Positions 34,531-46,203 are shown, numbered from the stretch's first letter. The stretch: DNA of 64,000 nucleotides from Parasponia andersonii (GCA_002914805.1 JXTB01000036.1:1058724-1122723); one strand, 5' to 3'. The notes: generated by a model from the sequence alone, not told the origin. Made by a program: numbers and translations.

Positions 34531-35763
34531 ATGTGTATTATAAATGATGAAAAGACTTGTGTGGTACCAACGGAGCAGTCCACGAAAGTGAGCAACAAAG
34601 TACTCTCTGCACTTCAATTCAAGAAAGGCTTGATAAGGGAGGAGGAGAGTTACTTGGCCATTCTAAAGGAGCACAATGATGAAGAGTTGGAACCTCAAGA
34701 TAACTTGTTCATGGAGGTGCAAGCTGTCTTGGATGAATTCCAAGATATGATGCCTGACACCCTGCCTAAGAAACTCTTACCTAAGATGGAGGTAGATCAT
34801 GAAATTGAGCTTGAGCCAGGCACGAGGCCACCCACACTGAGTCCCTATTAAATGGCCTCTCTAGAGTTAGCAGAACTCCAACTAAAGGAGTTGCTTGATA
34901 CGAGTTTCATCATGCTCTCTAAAGCTCCTTTTGGTACTCTAGTATTATTCTAGAAAAAGAAAGATGGCTCACTAAGGATGTGCATTGATTACCAGACTCT
35001 TAATAAGGTAATGGTAAAGAACAAGTATCCCATCCTACTTATTGTCGACTTATTCGATCAACTTAGGAGTGCTAGATACTTCTCAAAGCTCAATCTGTAC
35101 TCGGGGTACTACCAAGTACATATAATAGAGGAAGATGAGCCCAAGACCACGTGCGTGATAAGGTATAGTGCTTACGAGTTCTTAGTCATGCCATTTGGTC
35201 TCACCAATGCACCTACTATCTTCTGCACTCTCATAAATAAGCTATTCCATCTCTACCTCGATTGGTTCATGGTAGTCTACCTTGATGTTATAGTCATTTA
35301 TAGCAAGACCATGGAAGAACACCTAGAATATTTGAGGAAAGTGTTCGAGGTCTTGAGGGAGAACCAACTATTCATCAAGAAGGAAAAGTGCTCCTTCACC
35401 CAAGAGGAAGTGATGTTCCTAGGGTATAAGATAAAGGATGGAAAACTTATGATGGATGAAGCCAAAGTGCAAGCCATCCAAGAGTGGGAACCTCCTACTA
35501 AGATGCCAGAGTTGAGATCTTTCCTCAGACTTATAAATTACTATAGACGGTTCATCAAGTTCTGCTCAGCAAGAGCAGCACCACTTACTAACCTGGCCAA
35601 GAAGAACAAGTCTTGGGAGTGGACACCTGAGTGTCAAGTCTCATTCGAAGACTTAAATAAGGCGGTAAGCAAAGAGCCGATTCTTAGTTTGCCTAATCAT
35701 TCTAAGGCTTATAAGCTTTACACGGATGCCTCTGACTTTGCTATTGGCGGAATACTAATGTAA
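34531..35763 (+). pseudogene. Reverse transcriptase of element E
   Basis: The protease-RT linker (SYLAILKEHNDEELEP) is followed by a TAA (about 34849) and the RT. The open block 34978-35763 includes [31 protein letters not shown] and the catalytic motif, which here reads YLDVIVIYS. The second catalytic aspartate of YLDD is replaced by Val, so the enzyme would be dead even without the stops. It ends in the RNase H start (LYTDASDFAIGGILM) at a TAA. Confidence 0.85.
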
Positions 35764-36190
35764 GAAGGGCAACCCATTGCTTATGAAAGTCGCAAGCTCA
35801 ATGACACCGAGAGATGCTACATTGTGCAAGAAAAAGAAATGACTATTATTATCCATTGCCTAAGGGTATGATGATATTACTTGTTAGATACTTACTTTAC
35901 AATCATGACTGACAACGTAGCCACAAGCTACTTTCAAACTCAGAAAAAGTTAAGTCCTAAGCAAGCTCGGTGGCAAAACTTCTTGGTAGAATTCGACTAT
36001 AAGCTTGAATACAAGCCTGAGAAGGCTAATGTTATGGTAGATACCCTAAGTAAAAAGGCAAACCTAGCTGCCTTAAGTAGGTCCGATAGTACCTTGATAG
36101 AGAAAATCAAGGAAGGACTAGAACACGATATTCTTACAAAGAGCCTGCTGCCCCTAGTAACAGAAGGAAATGAAAGACACTTTTGATTGA
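35690..36190 (+). pseudogene. RNase H of element E
   Basis: It holds YTDASDFAIGG (first Asp), then after a stop YESRKLNDTE and KEMTIIIHCLR (Glu block), [23 protein letters not shown], and LEYKPEKANVMVDTLSKKA near the end. The enzyme would degrade the RNA strand of the hybrid. Stops at 35761 and 35868 break it. Confidence 0.8.
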
Positions 36191-36229
36191 GTAACAGACT
36201 TCTCTACACCAAAGGTAATCGACTCTATG

Positions 36230-37150
36230 TGCCTAAGTAGGGAAACATAAAAAAAGAGCTTATCAAAGAGTGTCACAATTCTTTATAGGCTAGACACCTA
36301 GGTCAGAAATGTATTCTTACCATTATCAAAGGTATCTATTATTGGCATCAACTGAGGGATGATGTCGAGGCCTATGTGCGAACTTGTCTTGTGTACCAAT
36401 AAGACAAGGTAGAATAACAATCACCGGGTGGATTGTTTGAACCTCTCCCCGTTCCTGAGAGGTCATGGGAGAGTGTCTCTATGGATTTTATCACTAGTCT
36501 ACCTAAGTCGGAAGGCTTTGGTAGTGTTATAGTCGTAGTTGATCGCTTCAACAAGTATGCCACTTTCATATCTACTTCACCAGATTGTCTCACCGATGAG
36601 ACCGTGCAGCTTTTTATGAGCATGTTGTGAAGATTTAGCGAGTCCTGTTAAACATTGTAACTGACCACAACCCTCGGTTTGTGGGAAATTTTTGGACAAA
36701 ACTGTTCAAGTTGATAGGTTCAGACTTGAACTTTTCTACTAGCTTTCACCCTTAAAGTGATGCCTAGATAGAAAGGGTGAATGCCTTACTGGAGCTATAC
36801 CTGAGGTACTTTGTGAGTGCTAACCAAAAAGATTAGGCAAAATTACTTGATGTAGTCCAATTCTCCTTTAACCTCCAAAGGAGATAGTCTACGGGCAAAA
36901 GTCCCTTCGAGATAGTCATGGGTCAACAACCCATGACTCTGCATGCCTTAGAGACAAGTTACGGTAGAAAGAGTCCAGCGACATTCAATTTTTCTAAGGC
37001 ATGGTATGAATAAGTAGAGTTGGCTAGAACCTACTTGCATAAAGTTTCTAAAAGAATGAAAAAGTGGTCCGACAAAAAAAGAAGGCACGTTGAGTACGAA
37101 GAGGGGGATTTAGTTCTTGTCAATCTACTGCCCCAATAATTTAAAACCTT
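36230..37150 (+). pseudogene. Integrase of element E
   Basis: The zinc-binding part (ECHNSL..RHLGQKC.., VRTCLVYQ) is followed by the core: [31 protein letters not shown] (first Asp, 36475-36570), a TDHNPRF block (second Asp, about 36660) and a region near 36775 for the Glu. Stops are frequent (36408, 36628, 36770). The tail toward 37150 has the expected QQPMT and ARTYLHK-like segments. Confidence 0.8.
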
Positions 37151-37157
37151 AAAAGAG

Positions 37158-37530
37158 GTGCATAAAGGGTTGGTGCACAAGTATGAAGGTCTATTTTTGG
37201 TACTCAAATGCGTGGGTAAGGTCTCCTATAAGCTTCAACTCCTTGCCAAATTAAAGATTTTTCTTGTTTTCCATGTTAACATGCTAAAATCCTACCATGG
37301 AGATGAGGAAGATCCTTCAAAGGGTGAGTCCAAAAGGGCTCTTACTGCGGTGGTAACCTCTTTTGATAAAGAGGTAGAGTATATTTTGGCCGATCACTTG
37401 ATCCACCGACGTGGTGTGCCTAATTATCGAGAATACATAGTGAAATGGAAGAATTTTCCTGAGACCGAGGCTACCTAGGAGCATGAGGATGCCTTATGGT
37501 AATTCAAAAACTATATCGAGCGGTTTAAAT
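37158..37530 (+). pseudogene. GPY/F module and chromodomain of element E
   Basis: VHKYEGLFLVLKCVGKVSYKLQL and FHVNMLKSYHGDEEDPSK are the integrase C-terminal module. It is followed by a group I chromodomain (VEYILADHLIHRRGVPNYREY.. and VKWKNFPETEATW), in which the tryptophan codon before EHED is TAG. Chromodomains guide integration to marked nucleosomes. Confidence 0.85.
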
Positions 37531-37557
37531 TCGATAGTGCACTGAGATGTCGCGAAC

Positions 37558-37572
37558 TTGATTGGGGGAGGG
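37558..37572 (+). other. Polypurine tract of element E
   Basis: TTGATTGGGGGAGGG directly precedes the 3' LTR start TATTACGCC. Confidence 0.75.
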
Positions 37573-38227
37573 TATTACGCCCCGCTCATTTAACTCCCTA
37601 AAATCCAAATATTGCTGCCTATGGCTCTAAGATCCTCTATATATACTACTCATCTAAAAATATAGAGATGACCCTAGAATGTGGTAGACACTTCTAGAAT
37701 AATCAAGAGAGGTCTTGGTCATGCTAGAGGACTCCAGACGGTGCTACTAAGTCCTAGAGAGTTCTAGACAAGGCTGGATGATGCTAGATGGGTTGGGACG
37801 GTCCTAGAAACTCCTAGAATGACTTGAAAAAGCCAAAATGGTGGGAGAACATCTTAGAAGGATCTAAGCCATGCTTGTTTTAGATTTCTCCATATAAATA
37901 TATTTGTAGGTATCACTACTTTAATTAGGAATATTCTAGACCCTTTGTAAGATCATGCCACTTGGCACGATCATAACCCTTAGTTGGTTTAGGCTTTGCC
38001 TATACAAAGAACCCTTTGGGTTCATTTATACACAAGTCCCATTTGTGAAAGTTGCAAGCATCCTAAGAATAATACAAAGCTTTCATTCACTTAAACTCTC
38101 TTATCTTTTGCCACTTTGTCTCAAAGCCTACTTTAAGTCCCTTTTTTGAGTATTGCTAGGTTGACTTAGTGTGACAGACTGTGCTAAGTATCGCACGATT
38201 GTCTAGTTTAAGATTAGGATTGTGACA
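37573..38227 (+). repeat. 3' LTR of element E
   Basis: A 655-bp partner of 32276-32895. Substitutions are frequent, so the insertion is old compared with element D. Confidence 0.88.
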
Positions 38228-38765
38228 ATATATTATTTAGAAATAAAGGATAAATTTGGCCAAATCGCATGACGAATACCTCTAATTTAGAAATACCAGT
38301 ACTTGTTCCTCACATTTGTTTCGTTATATTCTTTCTATATCAAGCTTTTGGATATAACTAATCTATTATTATGATTTCTTAATGGTCCCACATTAGTGAG
38401 AAAAATGAAATTTGGATCCTTTGAGGTTCTATATAAATAGATTAATTAAACTAAGTTTAATGAATCACTATATTGACTGATAAGCTAGTTTATGGAAAAT
38501 TTTCTTCAATGCATTATCCCCAAATCCTAACTAGAAGAATTATCGAAATTTCTATATTAATCTATTTTCAAGTATTTTACATTGGATGCCTCTATTTCCT
38601 CCTTAACAAATTACATTAAAACAAATTATCAATAAAAGAAACCTACTATACTCATAAAAAACACATAATTTAAATTGGTTAGTAACCACATGTATTCTTA
38701 CCTCATTTATAGTACCAAACATAATCACATTCGTATTCACTACTCATAATGGCCCTTTATACTTA
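38228..38765. other. Non-coding interval with an snRNA-promoter-like motif pair
   Basis: AT-rich DNA without coding motifs. It holds the USE/TATA-like pair listed next and ends with a 42-bp segment that recurs at 40088-40129. Confidence 0.5.
38385..38439 (+). promoter_or_regulatory. USE-like plus TATA box, snRNA-type promoter look-alike
   Basis: GTCCCACATTA (38385-38395) resembles the plant snRNA upstream sequence element RTCCCACATCG. TATATAAATA follows at 38430-38439, 34 bp later, the spacing expected for Pol II snRNA genes. No U1, U2, U4 or U5 start is seen downstream, so it may be a relic or a chance pair; this string also occurs in plant repeats. Confidence 0.3.
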
Positions 38766-40084
38766 GGTCATGTTTAGTTGGGGGTAATGAAATGGAATAG
38801 AATGGAAACAATTCTAAAATGACCCCATTTCATTGTTTGGTTTGAAAATTCAAATAAGAAAAGTCTTTCCATTAGAATGAAATATGGTAGAATTTCATTC
38901 CACCCAAGATTAGGTGGAATAAGGTGAAATGGAATATCATTTAATTACACTATTTAATTAATAAAAAAACATAATTAAATGAAATAATAAAATAAAGTAA
39001 AATAATGCTAAATGTAAAATAATTTAATAAAATAATAACATAATTAATAAAATAATTTAATGAAATAATAAAATAAATAAAATAATGCTAAATATAAAAC
39101 AATTTAATAAAATAATACTTTAATTAATAAAATAACTTAATAAATTAAAATAATACTAAATCTAAAAAAATTTAATAAAATAATACTTTAATTACTAAAA
39201 ATAATTTATTAAAATGTAATAAAAAATAATTTAATTAATAAAAATAATTAATGAAATAATTTTAAAATAATAAAAAAAAATAATGCTATATGCAAGATAA
39301 TTTAATAAAATTAAATAACAAATTCAAATAATACAAAATGTAAAAAAATTAATAAAATAATACTTTGATTACTAAAAAATAACTTAATAAAATATAATAA
39401 AATAATAATTTAATTAATAAAAATAACTAATAAAATAATTTAAAAAAAATAAATAACATAATTCTATATGCAAAATAATTTAATAAAATAATAATTTAAT
39501 TAATTAATTAATTGAATAAAAAAAAATTCAAATAATACAAAATGTAAAAATGTAATAAAATAATCGTTTAATTGATAAAAATTAATAAAATGTAATAAAA
39601 TAATCATTTAATTCATTAAAATTAATAAAATGTAATAAAATAAAATAAAATAATGCTATATGCATAATAATTTAATTAATTCATTCATTTAATGAAATAA
39701 TAAAATAAAATAAAATAAATTATAAATGTAAAATTATTTACTAAAGTAATAAGTTAATTAATAAAATAATTTAGAAAAATAATAAATAAAATTATGGTAA
39801 ATAAAAAATAATTTAATAAGATAAAATAATGCTAAATGTAAAATAATTTAATGAAATAATTGAATGCTAAATATAATTTAAAATAATTAAAATGAAGAGT
39901 GTTTTTGTAATTATATAACTAATTCCATTTCTTTTCACGGTTAACCAAACATAAGAATGTCCATTCAGCTGCTGATTTCACCACTTCAACCAAATAATAT
40001 AATTACATTATCATTCTTTTCCATTTCATTTTGATTACTATTACCGTTACCATTACCATTCTATCACTACAACTAAACGGATTC
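38766..40084. mobile_element. Harbinger-like TIR element with AT-rich core
   Basis: The left end GGTCATGTTTAGTTG and the reverse complement of the right end, GAATCCGTTTAGTTG, share GTTTAGTTG. Both then carry AATGGAA/AATGGTAA-type repeats. TTA flanks both ends (38763-38765 and 40085-40087), as in PIF/Harbinger elements. The 1319-bp body holds a long degenerate AATAAAATAATTTAATTAAT-type low-complexity core (38940-39890) and no transposase. Confidence 0.65.
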
Positions 40085-40087
40085 TTA

Positions 40088-40129
40088 AGACATTCATATT
40101 CACTACTCATAATAGCCCTTTACACTTAA
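40088..40129. repeat. Duplicated 42-bp flank between two TIR elements
   Basis: AGACATTCATATTCACTACT.. to ..TTTACACTTA repeats, with five or so changes, the 42 bases that precede the first TIR element (38724-38765). Confidence 0.75.
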
Positions 40130-41013
40130 GGGTGTGTTTCGTAGACAATACTAAAAATAAAGTCTAGATTAAATAGTCCAATCCATTTTACTCTATTTAG
40201 CTCTTAGAAACGACGATTACTATTTTGTGAAGGGACAAAATAAGGGCCTTGGTGGAGAATTATTATAACCTTTCTGGAAGATGGCTTGAAAATAGTCTTA
40301 TATCATTAGGCTTCTTTCAAAATTCCAATCCTAAAGTACTAAAAATTGAAAAATTTTGGATGACCAAATTTTTTGAAAAATTCCAGATTGATTTAGAAAA
40401 ATATCATTTTTTAAAAAAATTAGAAAAATAATATTTTTAATAAATGTTTAGAAAAATAACACTTTTTCTTTAAAATTGGCATTTTTATTGGTACTCGAGG
40501 TAACCAATTAGACTATTTGATATAATCAATCTAGTTACTTGAGATAACTAGTCAAATTACCTGAAGTAATTTAATTGGTTACTTCAAATACTTATCAATT
40601 AATAAAAAGTGATATTTTTCTAAATACTTTTAAAAGTGATATCTTCTAATTAAAATCTGTGATTTTTCAAACAATTTCAAATTCCGAGATTTTTCAATTT
40701 TTTTGAAAATTACCCTAAAAAATCAAATTTCCTCTATCTTACTCCCAAAAAACATGAGCCCCACACACAATCTATTTTCTTACTCTCTCTTTCTTACTCT
40801 ATCAATAAAAGTGGAACCCACATTATTTTATATGTTTGTTTTACACATTCCCTAAATAAAGTGAGTCCCACTTATATTTTTATAATTTTTTTTGTTAGTC
40901 TCATCTTTTAATTCACATTGCACCAAACAACTTTTAGTGCTAACATAAGTCAAGCCAATCTAATCCTATGTAATAGTTCAATCCAATACAGTCTTATCTA
41001 CTAAATGAGACCA
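40130..41013. mobile_element. Second Harbinger-like TIR element (MITE)
   Basis: The left end GGGTGTGTTTCGTAGACAA matches imperfectly the reverse complement of the right end, TGGTCTCATTTAGTAGATAA. TAA lies on both sides (40127-40129 and 41014-41016). Internal arms share ATCCAATC/TTGGATTGAAC-like sequence. Length is 884 bp with no transposase. Its right edge coincides with the point where element F is truncated. Confidence 0.5.
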
Positions 41014-41121
41014 TAAAATAAGAGCAAGAGTGCATTTTTGACCTGGGTGACCAGCCCACAAGGAATCGTGGCACTCTTTGATGAGCTCTTTTCTTAAGTT
41101 CCCCCACTTAGGCACATAGAG

Positions 41122-42498
41122 TTAATTGCCTTTGGCATAGAGAAGTCCGTTGCTCAGCCAAAACCGTCTTATCTTTCTTTCCGTTACTAGGGGCAGCAGG
41201 CTATTTGCAAGAACATCGTGTTCCAATCCTTCCTTGATTTTCTCTATCAAGGTACTATTGGGCCTGCTTAAGGTAGCCAGCTCTGCCTTTCTGCTTAGGG
41301 CATCTGCCACCACATTGGCCTTCCCAGGCTTATATTCTAGCTTGTAATCAAATTCTGCCAAGAAGTCTTGCCACCGAGCTTGCTTGGGACTCAACTTTTC
41401 CTGAGTTTGAAAGTAGCTTATGGCTACATTATCAGTCATGATCGTGAAGTGAGTAGCCAACAAGTAGTGTCGCCACATCCTTAGGCAATGGATGACTGCA
41501 GTCATCTCTTTTTCTTGCATCGTGTAGCGTCTCTCGGTTTTATTGAGCTTGCGGCTTTCATAAGCAATCATACGCCCTTCTTGCATTAGTACCCCTCTAA
41601 TAGCAAAGTCAGAGGCATCCATATGTAGCTCATATGCCTTTGAGTGATCAGGTAAGTTGAGAATCGGATCCTTGCTTACCGCCCTCTTCAAGTCTTCGAA
41701 TGAAACTTGACACTCAAGTGTCAATTCCCAAGACTTGTTCTTCTTGAGCAGGTTAGTAAGTGACGCTGCTCTTGCTGAGTAGGATTTGATGAACCGCCTA
41801 TAATAATTCACAAGTCTGAGGAAAGATCTTAACTCTGGCACCTTCGTAGGGGGTTTCCACTCTTGGATGGCTTGTACCTTGGCTTCATCTATCATAAGTT
41901 TCTCATTCTTTATCTTATGTCCTAGGAACATCACTTCCTCTTGGGCGAAGGAGCACTTCTCCTTCTTGATGAATAGTTGGTTTTCCCTCAAGACCTCAAA
42001 CACCTTCCTCAAATGTTCTAGGTGCTTTTCCATGGTCTTGCTATAGATGACTATATCATCAAGGTAGACTACCACGAACTGATCGAGGTAGAGATGGAAT
42101 AACTTATTCATAAGGGTGCAAAATGTAGCAGGTGCATTGATAAGACCAAATGGCATGACTAAGAACTCATAAGCACCATATCTTGTCATGCATATAGTCT
42201 TGGGCTCATCCCCCTCTACTATACGCACTTGGTAGAACCCTGAACATAGATCAAGCTTTGAGAAATATCTAGCATTCTCAAGTTGATCGAACAAGTCAGC
42301 ATTAAGTGGGATGGGGTACTTGTTCTTTACCGTCACCTTGTTAAGAGCTCGATAATCAATGAACATCTTTAGTGAGCTATCTTTCTTTCTCTGGAACAAC
42401 ACCGGGGCATTGAAAGGAGCTTTGGAAGGCCTGATGAAACCCGCATCAAGCAACTCCTTTAGTTGTCTCCAGAGTTCTGCTAACTCTAGAGGGGCCAT
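41122..42498 (-). pseudogene. RT and RNase H of element F, long open frame
   Basis: An open frame of 458 codons begins [20 protein letters not shown]. It holds [32 protein letters not shown], the catalytic [11 protein letters not shown], the connection domain, and RNase H ([67 protein letters not shown]). An upstream stop separates it from the linker ORF at 42499-42720, and TAA follows at its end near the integrase start. The first RNase H Asp block reads HMDAS. It is the best preserved pol segment in the window, but the element is truncated and cannot integrate by itself. Confidence 0.88.
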
Positions 42499-43130
42499 TC
42501 AATAGGGACTCATCTTAGGTGGGCTCGTGCCTGGCTCAAGCTTGATTTTATGATCCACCTCCCTCCTAGGTGGAAGTTTCTTGGGCAGGGCATCAGGCAT
42601 CACATCTTGGAATTCATCCAAGACAGTTTGTACCTCCATAGGTAGGTTACCTTGAGGTTCCAACTCTTCATCATTGTGCTCCTTTAGGATGGCCAAGTAA
42701 CTCTCGTCCTCTCTTCTCAAGCCCTTCTTGAATTGAAGTGCAGAGAGTACTTAATTTTCCGCTTTTGTGGACTGCTTTGTTGGTACCACACAAGTCTTTT
42801 TACCATCTATGATGCACATAGAGTTGGCAAAAGGAACAGGGAATGCCCACACTATATCAAGGAATTCCAAACCAAGCACCACTGCGAAATCATCCATTAG
42901 CACTGCTGATAAGTCGACTTGGCCAGCCCACGCACCTAGGCTAGCCTTAACATCATGAGCAACCCCATGGATAGGGCGTGCTGCTGAGTTCACTGCCTTG
43001 AGGGAGCCCCTCCATTGGACACCATCAAGCCCAACTGCCTAGCTTCCTAAATAAAGATGAAGTTGTGGGATGCACCCGTGTCAACCAAGGCTTTAGTGGC
43101 TTTGCCATTGATTGTTGCATCCACGAAAAG
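42499..43130 (-). pseudogene. Protease and linker of element F
   Basis: The retropepsin active-site block (VDTGASHNF-like) is on the minus strand near 43050-43090. The rest of the domain (ARPIHGVAHDVKASLGAWAGQ.., VVLGLEFLDIVW) is at 42751-42993, and the linker (SYLAILKEHNDEELEP) at 42499-42720. At least two frame breaks and an in-frame stop lie between them. Confidence 0.75.
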
Positions 43131-44411
43131 TAGGCCCTTAGCTTGTGACTTAGAGGCCGACCGCAAGGCATTTAGGAGTTGTAAGGAACCAACATGTGCA
43201 CCACCGTCCTCTCTATCACCTCCTTCTAGGCTTGGCTTGGAGGCAATTAAGGCATTGAGAGCTTTCTTCTTGGGACACTCGCATGCCTAATGTGGCCCAT
43301 CACAAAGAAAGCACTTGACTCTTGGCTTGGAGAAGTCACGGTCTTCCTTCTCTTGCTCTTATCTTTGTGCCTGTAGGAGGAACTATCTTTGTTCCATTTT
43401 CCTCCTTTTGTTTGCTCTCCCCCACTCTTTGCTCTACCACCCTTCTTGTCTTTGGCCTTAGAAGGGTCCTTGTTGGTAGAGTAATCAACAAGGCTCTCGG
43501 CTACTGTAATAATATCGTCCAAGTCCTAGACACCACGGCGCTTAATCTCTAACTTGGCCCAGTTCTGAAGACCGTCCATGAACAAGAATAGGGCATCTTT
43601 ATCTAAAGTGTTAGGGACTTCGAGCAAGAGTGTGGTAAACTCTTTCATGTAGTCTCTAACACTATCAGATTATCTGAGGCAGCAAAGACGGCCTCTCGCC
43701 TCCTCTTCGGCATTCTCGGGGAAGAATTGAATTTTTAGCTCTCTTTTGAAGTCATTAAAGGTGGCTATAGTGCACACCCCTCGTTGCATCTCCCTGTGTC
43801 TCCGCCTCCGCCATAGCATGGCTGTATCAGTTAGATACAAGGCAACATTACGAATTTTACCGGCATCGTCCGTCACACCGGTGGCCTCAAAGTATTGTTC
43901 GAGTCCCCATAGGAAGTTCTCATCTTCCATAGCATTGCGAGTACCATTGAAGGTCTTTGGTTTAGGTACCTCAACCTTCCTTACCTCAATGGTTGTTGTG
44001 GTGGTCGTCCCCGTGGCCACCACTCGCTTGCACAAAGCAAGATCACCACCCATCTCATCTACTCTAAGTAAAACATTACTGAGTTCTCTTTAGAAGCGAT
44101 CTCATACCTTGGCAATCTCCAAATGAAGGGACTCAATCTCGCGCCTTGTCGGTCTCTAGCCCACCAAGCGTATCTTTGATGCCACTGTGGATTTCTGCAT
44201 CCTCGGTCTCCAAACCATCGCAACGGCCATCTAAATCGTCTGCACGCTCGCTCAACGTGCCCAAGTTAGACTCTAGTCGGGACACTCTAGCCTCCAAGCT
44301 AGTCACCACATCTCTCGACTTGCCGCGAGTAGCACCTTTCTTCCCTTTATCATGCCCACATTCAGAAGCTCCAACTTCGACGGGGTCAGGAGTTGCAACC
44401 ATAGTCTTCAT
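43131..44411 (-). pseudogene. gag of element F
   Basis: The start at 44411 (MKTMVATPDPVEVGASE) leads into a coiled coil (LEARVSRLESNLGTLSERAD), then the capsid block at 43670-44053 (KTFNGTRNAMEDENFLWGLEQYF.., FNDFKRELKIQFFPENAEEEARG) and a lysine-rich, zinc-knuckle region at 43247-43522. The order and motifs match element E. Frame breaks separate the three blocks. Confidence 0.8.
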
Positions 44412-44450
44412 TTAGACAATGGAACCACCAAGATACAACGAGCAACCAAA

Positions 44451-44462
44451 GCTCTGATACCA
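44451..44462 (-). other. tRNA-iMet primer binding site of element F
   Basis: The minus strand reads TGGTATCAGAGC, a perfect match to the initiator-Met PBS, three bases from the LTR. Confidence 0.9.
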
Positions 44463-44465
44463 CGC

Positions 44466-45142
44466 TATCACGACCCTAGCCTTAAACTAGACATTCGTGC
44501 AGCACTTAGTATAGTTAATCGCACTAAGTCAGCCTACCAACACTTAAGAAAGGGACTTAGAGTAAGTTTTTGAGACAAAGTGGTAAAGATGAGAGAGTTT
44601 AGGTGAATGAAGGCTTTGTATTACTCTTAGAAGGCTTTGTATTACTCTTAGAATACTTAGAACTCTCACAAATGGGACTTATGTACAAATGAACCCAAGG
44701 GGTCCTTTATATAGGCAAAGCCTAAACCAACTAAGGGTTTGGATCGTATTAAGTAGCATGATCTTACAAAGGCTCTAGATTATTCTCAACTAAAGTTATA
44801 ATATATATAAAGATATTTACATAGAGAATTCTAGAACAAAACATGGTCTAGATCCTTCTAAGAGGTTCACCCACCATCTTGGCTCTTCTAAGTCATTTTA
44901 GGAGCTTTTAGGACCGTCCAACCCATTTAGCACCATTCGGTCTTGTCTAGAGCCTTTTAGGACTTAGTAGCACCAACTAGAGTCTTCTAGTATGGCCAAG
45001 ACCTCTCTTGATCACTCTAAAAGTGTCCACCACGTTCTAGGGTCATCCTTAATCTTTGTGGGTGAGTAGTATATATAGAGGACCTTAGAGGCATGAGCAA
45101 CAACATTTGGATTTTTGGGAGCCAAATGAGCAGGGTGTAACA
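44466..45142 (-). repeat. 5' LTR of element F
   Basis: A 677-bp LTR starting TATCACGACC and ending GTGTAACA on the + strand; the reverse complement matches both LTRs of element E. A short tandem duplication (GAAGGCTTTGTATTACTCTTA, about 44608-44650) is unique to it. TATATAAA on the minus strand lies at 44706-44713. Confidence 0.85.
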
Positions 45143-45571
45143 ATAAGCCTATAAATTTCTTTATTTTTTTACAAGAAAATTTGCTAAAATGGTCTACCTC
45201 ATTTGGCAATTTTAGTAAGAGATTTAGCCTTTTAAGTTATTAATTGACTGATGGCATAGCCAAGGATAAAAATATCAATTTCAGTGGAAATATCAATACT
45301 CTAAAATTTAAAAATATCGATATCGGTGTACATTTTGGAAAAGATATAAAACTTTTATATGAAACATAGAAAAAGTAAAAAGAAAGCTTAGTATAATTTA
45401 GAACCATAAAAAATAATTATATTTCATGGAAATACATGAATGTATGACATATATTTAATAGAAAAATATGATCTAAATGAAAGAAATAGATACAATTAGT
45501 AGAATTAAAGTATTAAAAACAATTCATAAAACAAAAATTTATGTAAGGTTCAAAAAAATATCTATAGTTTT
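45143..45571. other. Non-coding flank, possible left arm of a TIR element
   Basis: The sequence from about 45250 (GCATAGCCAAGGATAAAAAT) partly mirrors the reverse complement of the sequence ending near 54812 (CATAGCCACATGCAAGGATAAAA). It may be an old DNA transposon into which element G inserted. GTTTT at 45567-45571 is the left TSD of element G. Confidence 0.35.
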
Positions 45572-46203
45572 TGTTGACGGAGGTTTTATCAACAATGAAT
45601 TTAGAAAATTATAAGATATAGCTTGTGTGTGAAAAGGGTTGATAAATCAAAGCAAGTAAAGAGACAAAAATTTTATAGTGATTCAGCCCCAAAAAAGATG
45701 AGCCTAAGTCCACTGTCTTTCACTATTTTCTGGAGAATTACAAGAGTTTTGTTAAGTCTCAAGGTTGGAATTCCAAGAGCTAAAAATACAGAGTGTCATC
45801 CGGAAAAAAGAAGAAGAGTCTCCTACAGCAACATTGAACTTCCCTTATATAGGTGAGAGTAGCTCAATGTTTCCCAATTGTGAAAACGGGTAAGTGTGTA
45901 ATCAAAAAAATACAATTTGAGTAACAATATAACTGGGTAATAAGTTAAATGGAACGATTGGTCGATCTCCATTCAGAAACTTTTGTTTCCCTTTCTTTGT
46001 AGATTACCTGCTTGATGAAGCTTGATCTAGTTTTCTTTTCATACTGGTCGCACTTAACTCATTTGGAGGAGGTAGCACTTAACTCATTTGGAAGAGGTCG
46101 CACTTTGATTAGAAAAATTCTCATGCGACCTAACGCGTCAAACCAGGTCGCTAACTTTCCCTTTTTGGCATCGACCAATATATAGATTTTAGACCGCATA
46201 ACA
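45572..46203 (-). repeat. 3' LTR of element G (left copy)
   Basis: Starts TGTTGACGGAGG and ends CCGCATAACA on the + strand. It pairs with 53892-54522. Confidence 0.9.

Larger units (their letters stand above)
32276..38227 (+). mobile_element. Element E: chromodomain-bearing chromovirus, decayed
   Basis: Direct LTRs at 32276-32895 and 37573-38227 begin TATTACGCCCC and end GTGATA / GTGACA. The PBS matches tRNA-iMet with one change, and a G-rich PPT precedes the right LTR. Four-base ATAT flanks may be what is left of the TSD. The + strand carries gag, protease, RT, RNase H, integrase and a group I chromodomain in normal order, all with stops. Motifs ([26 protein letters not shown]) suit a Galadriel/Reina-type chromovirus. 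Element F is a sister copy. Confidence 0.88.
41017..45142 (-). mobile_element. Element F: truncated sister of element E
   Basis: A minus-strand copy of the E family. It keeps the 5' LTR (44466-45142), PBS, gag, protease, RT and RNase H, and stops a few codons into the integrase zinc-binding region at about 41017. The rest of the integrase, the chromodomain and the 3' LTR are absent. Its RT-RNase H frame (458 codons) is open with YLDD intact, in contrast to element E. Confidence 0.85.

Noticed and set aside
38940-39890. Regular AATAAAATAATTTAAT-like repetition considered as CRISPR or satellite
   Set aside because: Units are degenerate, of irregular length and pure A/T-rich low complexity; no spacer structure. 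Eukaryotic context also excludes CRISPR.
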